A stretch of 64,000 nucleotides of DNA from Gemmatimonadota bacterium (GCA_027307165.1 DAHUXM010000009.1:39420-103419), one strand, 5' to 3'. Numbered from the stretch's first letter, positions 47,081-56,160 are shown. The notes: generated by a model from the letters alone, not told the origin. Numbers and translations are program-made.

Positions 47081-48093
47081 TCCGGCACCTTGAGTGTTTT
47101 GGCGTCGATCAGCTTCCGAGCGGAGTCCAGCCTGGCAACCGTTGTCGGCGAGATCTCGGGCGCGAGCCTGGGATTGACTACCCAGCGAACGACGCCATCA
47201 TTTTCGCCCAGTCGGTATACGTGACCCTTGAACGCGCCACTCTTCACGTCGCGTGCGATGATCATCATTGCTCTTGGAAGATCGATCACGACGCTTCCGA
47301 GCGTGACTTCCGGTGCAACTCCGTTCTGGTCTGAGTTGGATCCGATTATACGGACGGTCCTGGATTGACGCGCTGCCTGGAAAACGCCAAGTCCGGCCGC
47401 ATCCGCATCCTGGAATATCACGTCCGCGCCGCGGGCGATCTGTGCGAGCGCCTGCTCCCGGGCCGCGCTGGCGTCATCCCAATTCCCAACGTAGGCGGTG
47501 AGCAGCTTCACGTTCGGATTGACAGACTTTGCACCCGCTTCGAACGCCTTGAATGCAGCAACGACTGGCGGCAGCTGTGTTCCGCCGATCGCTCCAACGA
47601 CGCCACTGTGCGAGGCCGCACCTGCGACAATGCCGGCAAGGTATGCACCGTCCGAAAAGGTGAAATAGACCCCGCCAACGTTCGGCGCTGTTTTGACGCC
47701 TGAGGTAGTCACGAATACGGTTCTGGGGAACGATGGTGCAACGCGGATCGCTGGATCCTGATACTCGAAGCCGTGTCCGAAAACGAGGTTGTATCCCTGT
47801 GCGCCGTACTGCCGAAAGTTCTCGTCGATCTCCGCCGGCGTCTGTGTCTGGACATTGGAGATGCGTGCACCGAGCGAATCCCTGATCGCCAGGAGGCCCT
47901 GATAGGCGCCAGCGTTCCAGCCCTGATCCGAGACCGATCCCGTCGTCACCAGTGCAACCTTGAATGCATTGGATGCCGGCTTTGCCTGCTCTCTGGCGCC
48001 GCCGCAACTCACGATCGCGATTGCAAACAAGCTGTGGATAACTGTGGATAACCTTGGTACACGTTGACATGAACGTGTGTTAAGTCTTGTCAT
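47077..48093 (-). CDS. BMP-family (PnrA-like) substrate-binding lipoprotein
   Basis: This 338-residue protein would capture nucleosides or related ligands for the ABC importer. The signal ends in the lipobox IVSC (Cys30), and the mature part has the BMP-family pattern FKVALVTTGSVSDQGWNAGAYQG. It is the first gene of a five-gene operon in which most ends overlap by ATGA. The sequence coding for the signal peptide contains two perfect DnaA boxes, and a TTGTCATGACAA palindrome overlaps the ATG. Confidence 0.88.
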   Translation of the reverse strand: MTRLNTRSCQRVPRLSTVIHSLFAIAIVSCGGAREQAKPASNAFKVALVTTGSVSDQGWNAGAYQGLLAIRDSLGARISNVQTQTPAEIDENFRQYGAQGYNLVFGHGFEYQDPAIRVAPSFPRTVFVTTSGVKTAPNVGGVYFTFSDGAYLAGIVAGAASHSGVVGAIGGTQLPPVVAAFKAFEAGAKSVNPNVKLLTAYVGNWDDASAAREQALAQIARGADVIFQDADAAGLGVFQAARQSRTVRIIGSNSDQNGVAPEVTLGSVVIDLPRAMMIIARDVKSGAFKGHVYRLGENDGVVRWVVNPRLAPEISPTTVARLDSARKLIDAKTLKVPE

Positions 48094-48121
48094 GACAACG
48101 AGTTACGATAGTTGTTGATAA
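48033..48121. promoter_or_regulatory. DnaA-box cluster downstream of parB
   Basis: Two perfect TGTGGATAA boxes lie at 48033-48041 and 48043-48051, ten bases apart, inside the start of the PnrA-like gene. A third with one mismatch (TGTTGATAA) lies at 48113-48121. A palindrome TTGTCATGACAA is at 48087-48098. The cluster sits between parB and the importer operon, about 18 kb from dnaA. Confidence 0.6.
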
Positions 48122-48148
48122 CTGTGTGAATATTCGGGAATTGATCGG

Positions 48149-49087
48149 TCACTCTATTGCTCCCATGGCTTCCAGGAGGCGATTCAGATCTTCGGTAGAA
48201 TAGAACTGGATTCTCAGCTCGCCCTTGTCCCGCTTCTTTCGAACGAGTGAGACATCGGTTTGAAACCGCTTTCTCAGGAGATCTTCGACGTGTCTTACTT
48301 CAGGCGGACGGGTGTCTTCCTTACGTGGCCTGCCGCGGTGTGGCTTATCATGACGTGGCGCATCCTGTCTCACGCGTTCTTCGATTGCCCGGACCGAGAG
48401 GCCATGTTCGACGGCCTCTGTGGCGAGCTTCGTGGCTAGCGCGGCATCTTCGAGTGCCAGGAGTGGTCGCGCGTGGCCGAGGCTCAACGCACCCGTCTCG
48501 AGCATCTTGCGTACAGCTGCCGGCAGCTGAAGAACTCGCTGGAGATTCGCGACCGTGGAGCGATCCTTTCCAACCAGGTCGGCGATTTCGTTCTGGGTGA
48601 GGTCGAATTCGCTTGCGAGACGGGCGTAGCCTTCGGCTTCCTCGATCGGGTTGAGATCTGCGCGCTGCAGGTTCTCGATCAGCGCGAGGGTCAGCATTGT
48701 GCGGTCGTCGTAGTCCCGGACTATTGCTGGTACTGTGGTCCAGCCAAGTGATTTGACTGCGCGGAGGCGACGCTCGCCGGCGACGAGCTCATATCCATCC
48801 TTTGCGTTTCGCACCGCTATCGGCTGGAGCAAGCCCGCCGTTCGAATGCTATCGGCGAGCTCTTTCAGCTCTTCCGGGCTGAATTCCTTTCTCGGCTGGT
48901 AGTGGTTCGGGCGGATGTCGACGATCGTGATTTCACGAAGCGCACTGGCTGGCTCTGCTGCCTTTGTATCTGATTCTTCTGCGGGTGCCGTGGAAGACGA
49001 TCTCGGCCTTTGAGTCGTTCGCTCGCCGAGCAGGGCGTCGAGTCCTCTTCCGAGGCGGCGAGGCGAAGGGGTTTTGTCTGCGCTCAT
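48149..49087 (-). CDS. parB: Chromosome partitioning protein ParB
   Basis: ParB binds parS sites and, with ParA, segregates the origin region. The 312-residue protein has an N-terminal Ser/Arg-rich stretch (GRGLDALLG), the ParB box IRPNHYQPRKEF, the GERRLRAVKSLG segment, a helix-turn-helix LTQNEIADLVGKDRSTVANLQR and a C-terminal dimer domain. It overlaps parA by four bases (ATGA at 49084-49087), so the pair is translationally coupled. Confidence 0.95.
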   Translation of the reverse strand: MSADKTPSPRRLGRGLDALLGERTTQRPRSSSTAPAEESDTKAAEPASALREITIVDIRPNHYQPRKEFSPEELKELADSIRTAGLLQPIAVRNAKDGYELVAGERRLRAVKSLGWTTVPAIVRDYDDRTMLTLALIENLQRADLNPIEEAEGYARLASEFDLTQNEIADLVGKDRSTVANLQRVLQLPAAVRKMLETGALSLGHARPLLALEDAALATKLATEAVEHGLSVRAIEERVRQDAPRHDKPHRGRPRKEDTRPPEVRHVEDLLRKRFQTDVSLVRKKRDKGELRIQFYSTEDLNRLLEAMGAIE

Positions 49088-49884
49088 TGGGCTGGTTCCC
49101 CGTTGCCGTTGGCCGACAGTGCTTCTCGTTGGATGAGTTCTCTCGCAACACCCATGTACGCTTGCGCACCAACTGAGGCTACGTCGTAGAGGATAATCGG
49201 CTTTCCAAAGCTGGGTGCTTCAGCGAGCCTGACGTTCCGCGGAATTACTGTTTCGAAGACTTGTGAGCCGAAGTATTCACGTGCATCGCTTGCGACCTGG
49301 CGACTGAGGTTGAGGCGAGCATCGTACATGGTGAGGAGGACCCCATCGATACCGAGTGATGGATTGACCCCTTGCTGGACCCGGTGAACCGTGTTGAGGA
49401 GCTGAGAGAGGCCTTCCAGCGCGTAGTACTCACACTGTAGCGGGATAATGAGTGCATCTGCTGCTGCCAGCATGTTGATGGTGATGAGTCCGAGTGACGG
49501 GGGGCAATCGATGAGGATGAAATCGTAGTCATCTCTGACCAGTTTCAGCGCCTCTCGCATTCGCTGTTCCCGGTGTGGCTGATCGACCAGCTCGATTTCG
49601 GCGCCTGCGAGATCTGGTGTCGCGGGGACGACGTCGAGGAGGCGGAAGTGCTCGCCCACCTTGCGGGCTTCTGCGACGGTAGCCTCACCCAGGAGCACTT
49701 CGTAAACCGTCTTGCCAATGTCCTTGGGCTCTATTCCGATACCGCTGGTGGCATTGCCCTGTGGATCTCCATCTACCAGGAGCGTGCGCTGTTCGGCAGC
49801 TGCGAGAGAGGCTGCTAGGTTCACGGCGGTCGTCGTCTTTCCGACGCCGCCTTTTTGATTGGCGACAGCTATGACTCTGGACAA
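49084..49884 (-). CDS. parA: Chromosome partitioning ATPase ParA (Soj-like)
   Basis: The 266-residue ATPase has the deviant Walker A KGGVGKTTTAVNLAA, the Walker B IDCPPSLG and the later LQCEYYALEGLSQLLN segment. These define ParA/Soj. It drives movement of ParB-bound origins. parB follows immediately. The 215-base region upstream contains direct repeats described separately. Confidence 0.97.
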   Translation of the reverse strand: MSRVIAVANQKGGVGKTTTAVNLAASLAAAEQRTLLVDGDPQGNATSGIGIEPKDIGKTVYEVLLGEATVAEARKVGEHFRLLDVVPATPDLAGAEIELVDQPHREQRMREALKLVRDDYDFILIDCPPSLGLITINMLAAADALIIPLQCEYYALEGLSQLLNTVHRVQQGVNPSLGIDGVLLTMYDARLNLSRQVASDAREYFGSQVFETVIPRNVRLAEAPSFGKPIILYDVASVGAQAYMGVARELIQREALSANGNGEPAQ

Positions 49885-50099
49885 TTGACGGAATGTACCT
49901 GGCGGAGGGAGAGGTCGAGGAATCTAAGGCCGTCTGACGCGGGTTGCATGATCTCCCTGGCGATCCACGGTCCAGCGAGAGTTATAAACGCTGAGCCGCG
50001 GGAGCGGGTGGTTGCGACTGGAAACGCAAGAGAGGGCAGCGTCGGCTGCCCTCTCTGTGGAACGTGAAAAAGCCAGATTGTGGAACGTGAAAAAACGCG
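49885..50099. promoter_or_regulatory. parA upstream region with hairpin and tandem 16-mers
   Basis: The gap holds a 12-base perfect hairpin (50029-50056, AGAGAGGGCAGC with GCTGCCCTCTCT, four-base loop) that fits a terminator for the SIMPL gene. Two copies of TTTTTCACGTTCCACA (minus strand) follow at 50056-50071 and 50079-50094, starts 23 bases apart. The parA promoter should be closer to 49900. The half-site TTTCACGT matches one arm of parS. Confidence 0.5.
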
Positions 50100-50819
50100 T
50101 TACGGGTTTGGAGTAAAGCGCCAGTCCGCCGAGACACTGACGGTGAGGGTCTGCTGCCCTGGATTGATCTGTGTGTCTGCGGACTGAGCCATCGTCTTCG
50201 CGGCGAACATTGGTCTTGGAGGAGGAGGATAGGATCCACCGCCTCCAACATTCAGGTGCATGAGTGGGCCAAGGGATCCACCAGCGGCTCTGGCGGCAAC
50301 TTCGGCGTCAGCGCGCGCTTTCACTACCGCCTCCGCAAGCGCCTTTTGACGGGCAGCGTCGGTATTGCTGGCGTAGAAGTCGAGTGAGGAGATCATGTTG
50401 GAGCCGTTCGCCAGAGCGGTGTCGAGCACTTTGCCAATTTGCTTGAGATCGTGTATGTCTGCGAGTACTGTGTTTGTCACGGTGTAGCCGGTAAGCGTCG
50501 GCGCCCGATTGGGATCGTAGCGATACTCCGGGCTCACGCTATAGCCCGTTGTAGAGAGCTGTTCGTTAGTTAATCCTAACGCGCGTAAGGCCGATAGAAC
50601 GGCGTTCTGCTTGGTGGCATTGTCTGCTGCCGCGGCAGCGGCGGTCGGTGCCTTGGTCTGAACCGCGATACTGATGGTCGCACGATCCGGCGTGAACTTG
50701 GCGTCTGCGGTCGCAGAGCTCGCGATCGTCGGAATCGGATCGTGTGTCATGGGTGCGCTCTGAGCTGAGAGCAACGTTCCCGAGAAGACGGATAATACGA
50801 GGACTTTATCGAGTAGCAT
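50100..50819 (-). CDS. SIMPL domain exported protein
   Basis: From the Met at 50819 the product is 239 residues and starts with a signal peptide (ending LLSAQS). The rest is a SIMPL (DUF541) domain with ATISIAVQTKAPTAAAAAADN and a C-terminal SVSADWRF strand. SIMPL proteins are periplasmic oligomers of unknown role, often linked to stress. A frame open up to 51089 overlaps the KirBac gene and is rejected. GGAG lies five bases upstream of the chosen ATG. Confidence 0.85.
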   Translation of the reverse strand: MLLDKVLVLSVFSGTLLSAQSAPMTHDPIPTIASSATADAKFTPDRATISIAVQTKAPTAAAAAADNATKQNAVLSALRALGLTNEQLSTTGYSVSPEYRYDPNRAPTLTGYTVTNTVLADIHDLKQIGKVLDTALANGSNMISSLDFYASNTDAARQKALAEAVVKARADAEVAARAAGGSLGPLMHLNVGGGGSYPPPPRPMFAAKTMAQSADTQINPGQQTLTVSVSADWRFTPNP

Positions 50820-50928
50820 CAAGGCTCCAGGAAATTTGTAGAAAGGACGTTGGGCTCGTCCCCCGTGTTGGAACACCGATGCGGCAGCTATTGTGCCGGC
50901 TGCCTCGGCGGAAGGACGAGCTCGAAGC

Positions 50929-51912
50929 TCAGAGCGTTTCCAGCTCGTAATCGTGGATGCGCGCGAGATCCATTCCGGTGGTGCCCCTCGTGGTCGACTC
51001 GATGAACATCGAACGGAAGCGCGCGTTCCAGATAATCTCGTTTGCCTTGTACGACGTTCGAGAGTGGACGCTTTGCGAAAATGTTTCATCGTTTCCCGAC
51101 AGCAGGACGAGAAATTCTGCTTCGTTCGCTATCAGTGTTTCAGCAGTGCAGTGGAACAACGGGCTGGATTCATCGATCGGGTGCACAACGGTCCAGCTCA
51201 GCGCGAAGAAAGTGACCTTGTCGAATTCCAGTGGCAGCGATGTGAACTCTCGCACACGGTCACCATTCGGCCGTACGGCGATCCTGCTGTACATGATTTG
51301 TACGGAAACTTCGATCAATTGATTGCTGCGTTCGTTTGCGCAACGGAACATGAACGCTCTGATACCACGGTACGGTGCGATCAGCGCGTGCCTGCTATAT
51401 ATGATCGCAGCACTCGGCCGGGAGAATCGCGCGAACACCAGACCCGTCGCAAGCGCTGCACTCAGCAATCCAATGAACGACTCGACAGTAAGCAGCACAT
51501 TCGCCGGCATTCCAACCGGCGCGATGTTACCGTAGCCGATGGTACCGAATGTCTCGACACTGAAGAAGTAGGCACGGAAGTAGTCACTGAACAGAGTGGA
51601 GTGTCCGGCGAAACCAGCACCAGCCAGCGCATTCCGGCCGCACGCGAGATAACCCAGTCCGAACACAGCATTCACAACGACGTAGAACGTCGCGATGATG
51701 AGCAGGAAGCGTCCCCACCCCATCCCCAACAGGGCGTGGTATGGAGCGAATATGTGCCTGCCCTTGGTTCCGGCGAGTTCTACATTGAACGTACCGTCGC
51801 GATTTAGTAGCCTTACGCGACTATCTACCGCGATGCGACTTCCGAAGCCCAGATTACGAGCGGCGTCTGGATCTGTAACCGGCTTGTTTACAGGGGATAC
51901 TGGATCAGCGAT
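50929..51912 (-). CDS. KirBac inward-rectifier potassium channel, apparent ATC start
   Basis: This is a bacterial inward-rectifier K+ channel: two membrane helices surround the selectivity filter TIGYG, and a long cytoplasmic Ig-like domain follows (FTSLPLEFDKVTFF, ALSWTVVHPIDESSPL). Conserved KirBac N-terminal sequence (SPVNKPV, NLGFGS, LLNRDGTFNV) continues in frame above the first TTG at 51729. No ATG, GTG or TTG exists between there and a TGA at 51925-51927. An ATC at 51910-51912 lies nine bases after TGAGGG and would give 327 residues, normal for the family. CTG further in is an alternative. Confidence 0.82.
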   Translation of the reverse strand: MADPVSPVNKPVTDPDAARNLGFGSRIAVDSRVRLLNRDGTFNVELAGTKGRHIFAPYHALLGMGWGRFLLIIATFYVVVNAVFGLGYLACGRNALAGAGFAGHSTLFSDYFRAYFFSVETFGTIGYGNIAPVGMPANVLLTVESFIGLLSAALATGLVFARFSRPSAAIIYSRHALIAPYRGIRAFMFRCANERSNQLIEVSVQIMYSRIAVRPNGDRVREFTSLPLEFDKVTFFALSWTVVHPIDESSPLFHCTAETLIANEAEFLVLLSGNDETFSQSVHSRTSYKANEIIWNARFRSMFIESTTRGTTGMDLARIHDYELETL

Positions 51913-52036
51913 GCGACGAAACCCTCAGCTAACGTGCGGTGAATTGTTACTCGCTAACTGTAACCTTTATGCCACCAACCGTGCCAGCAACAAGGTTGTA
52001 GATCGCGTCGATGACTGATTGCAACCAGGCTGACAG

Positions 52037-52405
52037 TCACGATGCAGACTTCAATGCGGCTGCAAGTTTCCTCACTTCGACTTCCGGATCTGCGACTTCG
52101 ACTACCAGCTGATCGAACTTCTCATGGTTCAGCGCTATGACGATTGTGTTATCCGTATCATGCACATCGTAGAAGACGCGTCTGCCATGCTGATAGAACG
52201 TGCCGGCGGTAATGACACCGGGAATCTGGGTACCGGGCATACGAAGGCCATGCCACCATCCACGTGCTGCTTCGGGATCTATCGTCACACCGGTAATGTG
52301 TACGAGCGGGACCCGGATCTGGCTCTTGAGTGCCCAGAACTTATCCATGCCCTGGACATCGAAGACAGCCATGCCATCGGCGATCGATATGTCGACCAAA
52401 CGCAC
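52037..52405 (-). CDS. Conserved hypothetical protein
   Basis: This 122-residue protein starts at GTG with an AAGGA Shine-Dalgarno site. It has a beta-rich pattern (MAVFDVQGMDKFWALKSQIRVP) and the segment ARGWWHGLRMPGTQIPGVITAGTF with two Trp residues, followed by ALNHEKFDQLVVEV. The layout resembles small bacterial PH-like proteins, but I cannot assign the family with confidence. There is no signal peptide. It lies 81 bases downstream of mnmG on the same strand. Confidence 0.6.
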   Translation of the reverse strand: MRLVDISIADGMAVFDVQGMDKFWALKSQIRVPLVHITGVTIDPEAARGWWHGLRMPGTQIPGVITAGTFYQHGRRVFYDVHDTDNTIVIALNHEKFDQLVVEVADPEVEVRKLAAALKSAS

Positions 52406-52486
52406 ACTTCCTTCGAAAGGAGACGAAAGAAAATACGACGTTCCAGAATCGAAAGGAACAAGCGGTACGACGGCCGATTCAGACAG

Positions 52487-54409
52487 TTAGCTGGTAACGC
52501 CCCGCTTGTGATGTCGCTCGACTTCTATGACGAGGTTCTGAATGTCGTTGGGGCTGACTCCGGGAATGCGGGACACCTGAGCCAGGGAGCGAGGTCGAAT
52601 TGCGGTCAGCTTGTGGCGCGCTTCGAGAGTGAGTGATGCCATTCGAGCATAATCGAGATCTCCCGGGAGGGAGAACTCACCCATCCGCTTGATCTTGTCT
52701 GCCTGAATGCGCTCGCGGTCGAAGTAGCCAGCGTACTTGATTTCGAGCTCTGTCGAGAGGACTGCTGCGGGATCGAGGTCCTGTCCAACGCCAACGGCGG
52801 CAAACAGGGAAGCAAGTGAAACGTTCTGGCGTCTTGCGACTTCGGCGATTTTTACGGAGTGCACCAGTGCGTTGCTATCGATGCCGGACAGGATCGGCGC
52901 AGCCTGATCGGGACGGATGCTGGTTTCTTCGGCCAGTCTGCGCGTCTCGCGATCAGCGGCGAAACGGCGTTCGACGACCTGACGCTCGCGCTCGTCATAC
53001 AGGCCCAACTCGAGAGCGATGAGTGCGAGACGCTCGATTGCATTGTCCTGTCGCACGGTAAGGCGAAACTCGGAGCGGGACGTGAACAGGCGGTACGGCT
53101 CGTCCACGCCGCGCGTCACGAGATCGTCGATCAGTACTCCGATGTACGACGTGTGTCGGCCAAGCACGATCGGGTCTCGACCTGTGCAAGCGAGGCCAGC
53201 GTTCAGGCCGGCAACTACTCCCTGCCCGGCGGCTTCCTCGTAGCCCGTTGTGCCGTTGATCTGGCCGGCGAAGTACAAGCCGTTGATGGCCTTGACCTGC
53301 AGTGACGGGTCGAGCTGGGTGGGAGGATAGTAATCGTATTCGATCGCATAACCCGCGCGGTTCATGCGGGCGCGCTCAAGGCCGGGGATGCTGTGGAGGA
53401 TCTCGACCTGCACGTCGGCAGGAAGTGAGGTCGAAAGCCCGTTGACGTAGAGCTCGCTCGTGTCGTGACCTTCAGGCTCGAGGAATATCTGGTGACGTTC
53501 CGCGTCCGGAAATCTGAGGATCTTGTCCTCGACGGACGGACAGTAACGTGGGCCACGAGCGGAAATCGCACCGCCGTACATGGCCGACTTGCCAATGTTG
53601 TCAGCGATTATCTGCTTGCCGGGCGCGCCGAGGTAGGTGATCCAGCACGGGAGCTGAGTGGGATTACGAGTACCGGAGGCGGTCGACCGTGGTACAGGCC
53701 AGAAATGCGACCAGGAGTAATCGAACTGATCGATTTCGCTCTCCTGGACCTGGAGCTGCGAGAAATCGACAGACCGCCCATCGATGCGGGGCGGCGTGCC
53801 AGTCTTGAACCTTTCCACCGTAAGCCCAGCACGCTCGAGCTGTTCGGCGAGATGAGTAGTGGCGGACTCGCCAGCTCTACCGCCGGAAAGGCTCATTTCC
53901 GTACCGATGTGGATGCGCCCTCTCAGGAACGTCCCGGCGGTAATCACGACGCAGCGTGCGCCGAACTTCCTGCCTTCGAGCGTCTCCGCGCCGCGTATAG
54001 CTGCACCGGCCTCGTCCATGATGAGCCGGGCGACGGTACCCTGGATGGTCTGAAGGTTGGGCTGTTCCTCGATGAGGCTGCGTGCTGCTCTGCGGTAGAG
54101 GCCGCGATCGCACTGCGCGCGGGGGGACCATACTGCCGGTCCCTTGCTGCGATTGAGCATGCGGAACTGCAGCGAGGCCAGATCGGTGGCTCGGCCCATG
54201 ATTCCGCCGAGTGCATCGACTTCACGGACTACGGTACCCTTGGCAACCCCGCCGATGGCCGGATTGCACGACATCTGCCCGATAGTTTCGAGCGCGCTGG
54301 TGATGAGGGCGACGGATGCACCGAGCCGCGCAGCGGCAACGGCCGCTTCGGTGCCCGCATGGCCGCCGCCTATGACGATTACGTCGAACGAGGATTCAAA
54401 ACTATGCAT
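52487..54409 (-). CDS. mnmG: tRNA uridine-5-carboxymethylaminomethyl enzyme MnmG
   Basis: MnmG is the FAD partner of MnmE in wobble-uridine tRNA modification. The 640-residue protein has the FAD-binding motif VIGGGHAGTEAA at the N-terminus, a conserved SGGRAGESAT-like region, FKTGTPPRIDGRSVDFS, and the C-terminal helical domain with the usual Tyr/Arg-rich segments (VSRIPGVSPNDIQNLV). All hallmarks are present. It is divergent from a small hypothetical gene. Unlike many bacteria, rsmG is not adjacent here. Confidence 0.96.
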   Translation of the reverse strand: MHSFESSFDVIVIGGGHAGTEAAVAAARLGASVALITSALETIGQMSCNPAIGGVAKGTVVREVDALGGIMGRATDLASLQFRMLNRSKGPAVWSPRAQCDRGLYRRAARSLIEEQPNLQTIQGTVARLIMDEAGAAIRGAETLEGRKFGARCVVITAGTFLRGRIHIGTEMSLSGGRAGESATTHLAEQLERAGLTVERFKTGTPPRIDGRSVDFSQLQVQESEIDQFDYSWSHFWPVPRSTASGTRNPTQLPCWITYLGAPGKQIIADNIGKSAMYGGAISARGPRYCPSVEDKILRFPDAERHQIFLEPEGHDTSELYVNGLSTSLPADVQVEILHSIPGLERARMNRAGYAIEYDYYPPTQLDPSLQVKAINGLYFAGQINGTTGYEEAAGQGVVAGLNAGLACTGRDPIVLGRHTSYIGVLIDDLVTRGVDEPYRLFTSRSEFRLTVRQDNAIERLALIALELGLYDERERQVVERRFAADRETRRLAEETSIRPDQAAPILSGIDSNALVHSVKIAEVARRQNVSLASLFAAVGVGQDLDPAAVLSTELEIKYAGYFDRERIQADKIKRMGEFSLPGDLDYARMASLTLEARHKLTAIRPRSLAQVSRIPGVSPNDIQNLVIEVERHHKRGVTS

Positions 54410-54458
54410 GGTGGTGGTGTCCCGTTATAAATGTAGGGCACACCACTAACTTTGGACC

Positions 54459-54743
54459 ATGCCGATCTCCGTTACTCGTGACCGTCCTACGGTCTTCGTC
54501 CGGCGCGAAGCGTTCGAGCGCGTGGGGCTGGAGCGCCACGCCATCGATGCGCGCTTCAATCTGACGGATGAAGAATTCATGGTCGAAGGAGGATTGATAG
54601 CGATCGGACCGCTGCCATCGGACGACATGTTGAGCGATCTGGTGATTCAGCTGGAAACGATCGGGCTTCGCTACTTCGACGACTTCTTCGAGCTCAGTGG
54701 AAACTGGCCTGAATGGATTGGCGTATTCGTAACATCTGCCTGA
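54459..54743 (+). CDS. Small hypothetical protein
   Basis: A 94-residue protein with an alpha/beta pattern, a central TDEEFMVEGGLIAIGPLP segment and a C-terminal FFELSGNWPEWIGVF. I do not recognise the family. There is no signal peptide. The codon pattern and the tight link to the next gene (seven-base gap) support it as real. It may be specific to this lineage. Confidence 0.55.
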   Translation: MPISVTRDRPTVFVRREAFERVGLERHAIDARFNLTDEEFMVEGGLIAIGPLPSDDMLSDLVIQLETIGLRYFDDFFELSGNWPEWIGVFVTSA

Positions 54744-54774
54744 CCTGATAGTGACACGCTGGCCACGCGCCGCG

Positions 54775-56028
54775 ATGCCAACGCGTGGGTACGTATCAAT
54801 CGTCGGCATGATCGTCGTTGCCGTGTGTGCAGGCTGCGCTGCGCGCACTCAGGTCGCTGCGCCCTTTCCGAAATCGGAGCCCGCCAAGGTGGCTGCGCGC
54901 GTTGCTCCGGTAGAAATCCCGACTCCGCCTGTGATGCCATCGTTTCGCGAAAGCGAAGATGCAACGTCCTCGCAACTCGATCGCGCGCTGGATGAGGGCA
55001 AGGCGCTCGATCGCGAAGTGGACTGGGTCAAGGCCGAGGAAACGGCAGCGAGCGGTGAGATGGCGGCTGGCGAATACCTCATCACCTACCTGATAACGCC
55101 GGCTGACGACTACTACGATCTCGAAGCTGCTCAGCCGAATCTGCCGGCGCATCATACGACAGTCGTGCCGGGATCGGCGCACGTTGCGGTAGTGGTACGA
55201 GACGCAGCGGACGGACGGATGGTTCAGGGACTGGAAGTTCGTGCGGTGCTGCAGAACGAGGATTCCGGCGACGAGCGGAGTGCCCTGCTTCCCTTCGAGT
55301 GGCACCCGATTCTCAATCGGTATGGGGAGAATCTCGTTCTTCCGTCGAGTCCGTTCACGTTGCGCGTGTACATCTCGATGCCGACGTATGGCAGGCACGA
55401 TCAGGTCAACGGTGATCGGTTTACCGGGAAGGTAATGGCGAGATTCGCGCACGTCGTTGTTTCACCGGATTCACTTGCGGTGGCATCGGAGCGTCTGGCG
55501 CGTGGCGAGTCGCGCCAGACAGTGAGCCTTGCACGTGAGGAAGGTGATGTGATCGATGGGCCGCTTTCCGGGATGTTGCGCAGTGCCGACGTCAGTGGAT
55601 CCCAGGTACGCTCAGGTGATTACAAGGTGGCTGTGGTGGTACAGGCTGCGCGCGGGACGTGGGAGGCTCGGAATGGACGGCTGAGCTATGAGAGCCCGAA
55701 CGGTAACATCGGACCGGTTGCTCATCTCGACGTGAGCATACGTGATGCAGCGACGGGGCGGTTCATACCTGGGTTGAAGGTGCGTGCTACAATTCTGGAT
55801 TCACGCAGGCGAGAGATCGACACGTACCTGATGCCGTTTACGTGGCATCCGTGGATGAATCATTACGGGTTGAACGTGCCGGTTCCCGGAAATGGGCGAT
55901 ACACAGTGCGCATACGTGCGGACGCTCCTGCGTTTCGGAGATTCGGGAGCACGGCGCTCAGGAAGTTCAACAAGGCTGTTGACGTGGCGGTGCGTAACGT
56001 TCGGTTCAATATTACGGGGACGCGGTAA
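54775..56028 (+). CDS. Lipoprotein with two Tp34/P19-like domains
   Basis: From the ATG at 54775 the 417-residue product starts with a lipoprotein signal ending CAGC. Two copies of one domain follow, each ending in a strand pattern shared with the periplasmic iron-binding Tp34/P19 family: LLPFEWHPILNRYGENLVL in the first and YLMPFTWHPWMNHYGLNVPV in the second, each followed by a FTLRVYI or YTVRIRA strand. In P19 the equivalent Met/His residues hold metal. Metal binding is an inference. A GTG at 54751 is also possible. Confidence 0.65.
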   Translation: MPTRGYVSIVGMIVVAVCAGCAARTQVAAPFPKSEPAKVAARVAPVEIPTPPVMPSFRESEDATSSQLDRALDEGKALDREVDWVKAEETAASGEMAAGEYLITYLITPADDYYDLEAAQPNLPAHHTTVVPGSAHVAVVVRDAADGRMVQGLEVRAVLQNEDSGDERSALLPFEWHPILNRYGENLVLPSSPFTLRVYISMPTYGRHDQVNGDRFTGKVMARFAHVVVSPDSLAVASERLARGESRQTVSLAREEGDVIDGPLSGMLRSADVSGSQVRSGDYKVAVVVQAARGTWEARNGRLSYESPNGNIGPVAHLDVSIRDAATGRFIPGLKVRATILDSRRREIDTYLMPFTWHPWMNHYGLNVPVPGNGRYTVRIRADAPAFRRFGSTALRKFNKAVDVAVRNVRFNITGTR

Positions 56029-56120
56029 CGCACGATGTGCTGATCGGATTCCGATCGCGCGTATAGGGGCAGGTGCGGTGCGCGACGCATCGACGCGGCG
56101 TTGATCCAAATCCGATAACG

Positions 56121-56160
56121 CGTTAAGGGGCCAGGCGCGGAAGAATCCGCGCCCTACAGG
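56121..56160 (+). repeat. Dispersed hairpin element, copy 2
   Basis: This element has the same GGGGCCAGGCGCGG core and TCCGCGCCCTAC arm as the copy at 25038-25078, in the opposite orientation and with AAGAA in the loop. It lies between the Tp34-like gene and the NfeD-like gene, touching the latter's stop. Confidence 0.65.
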
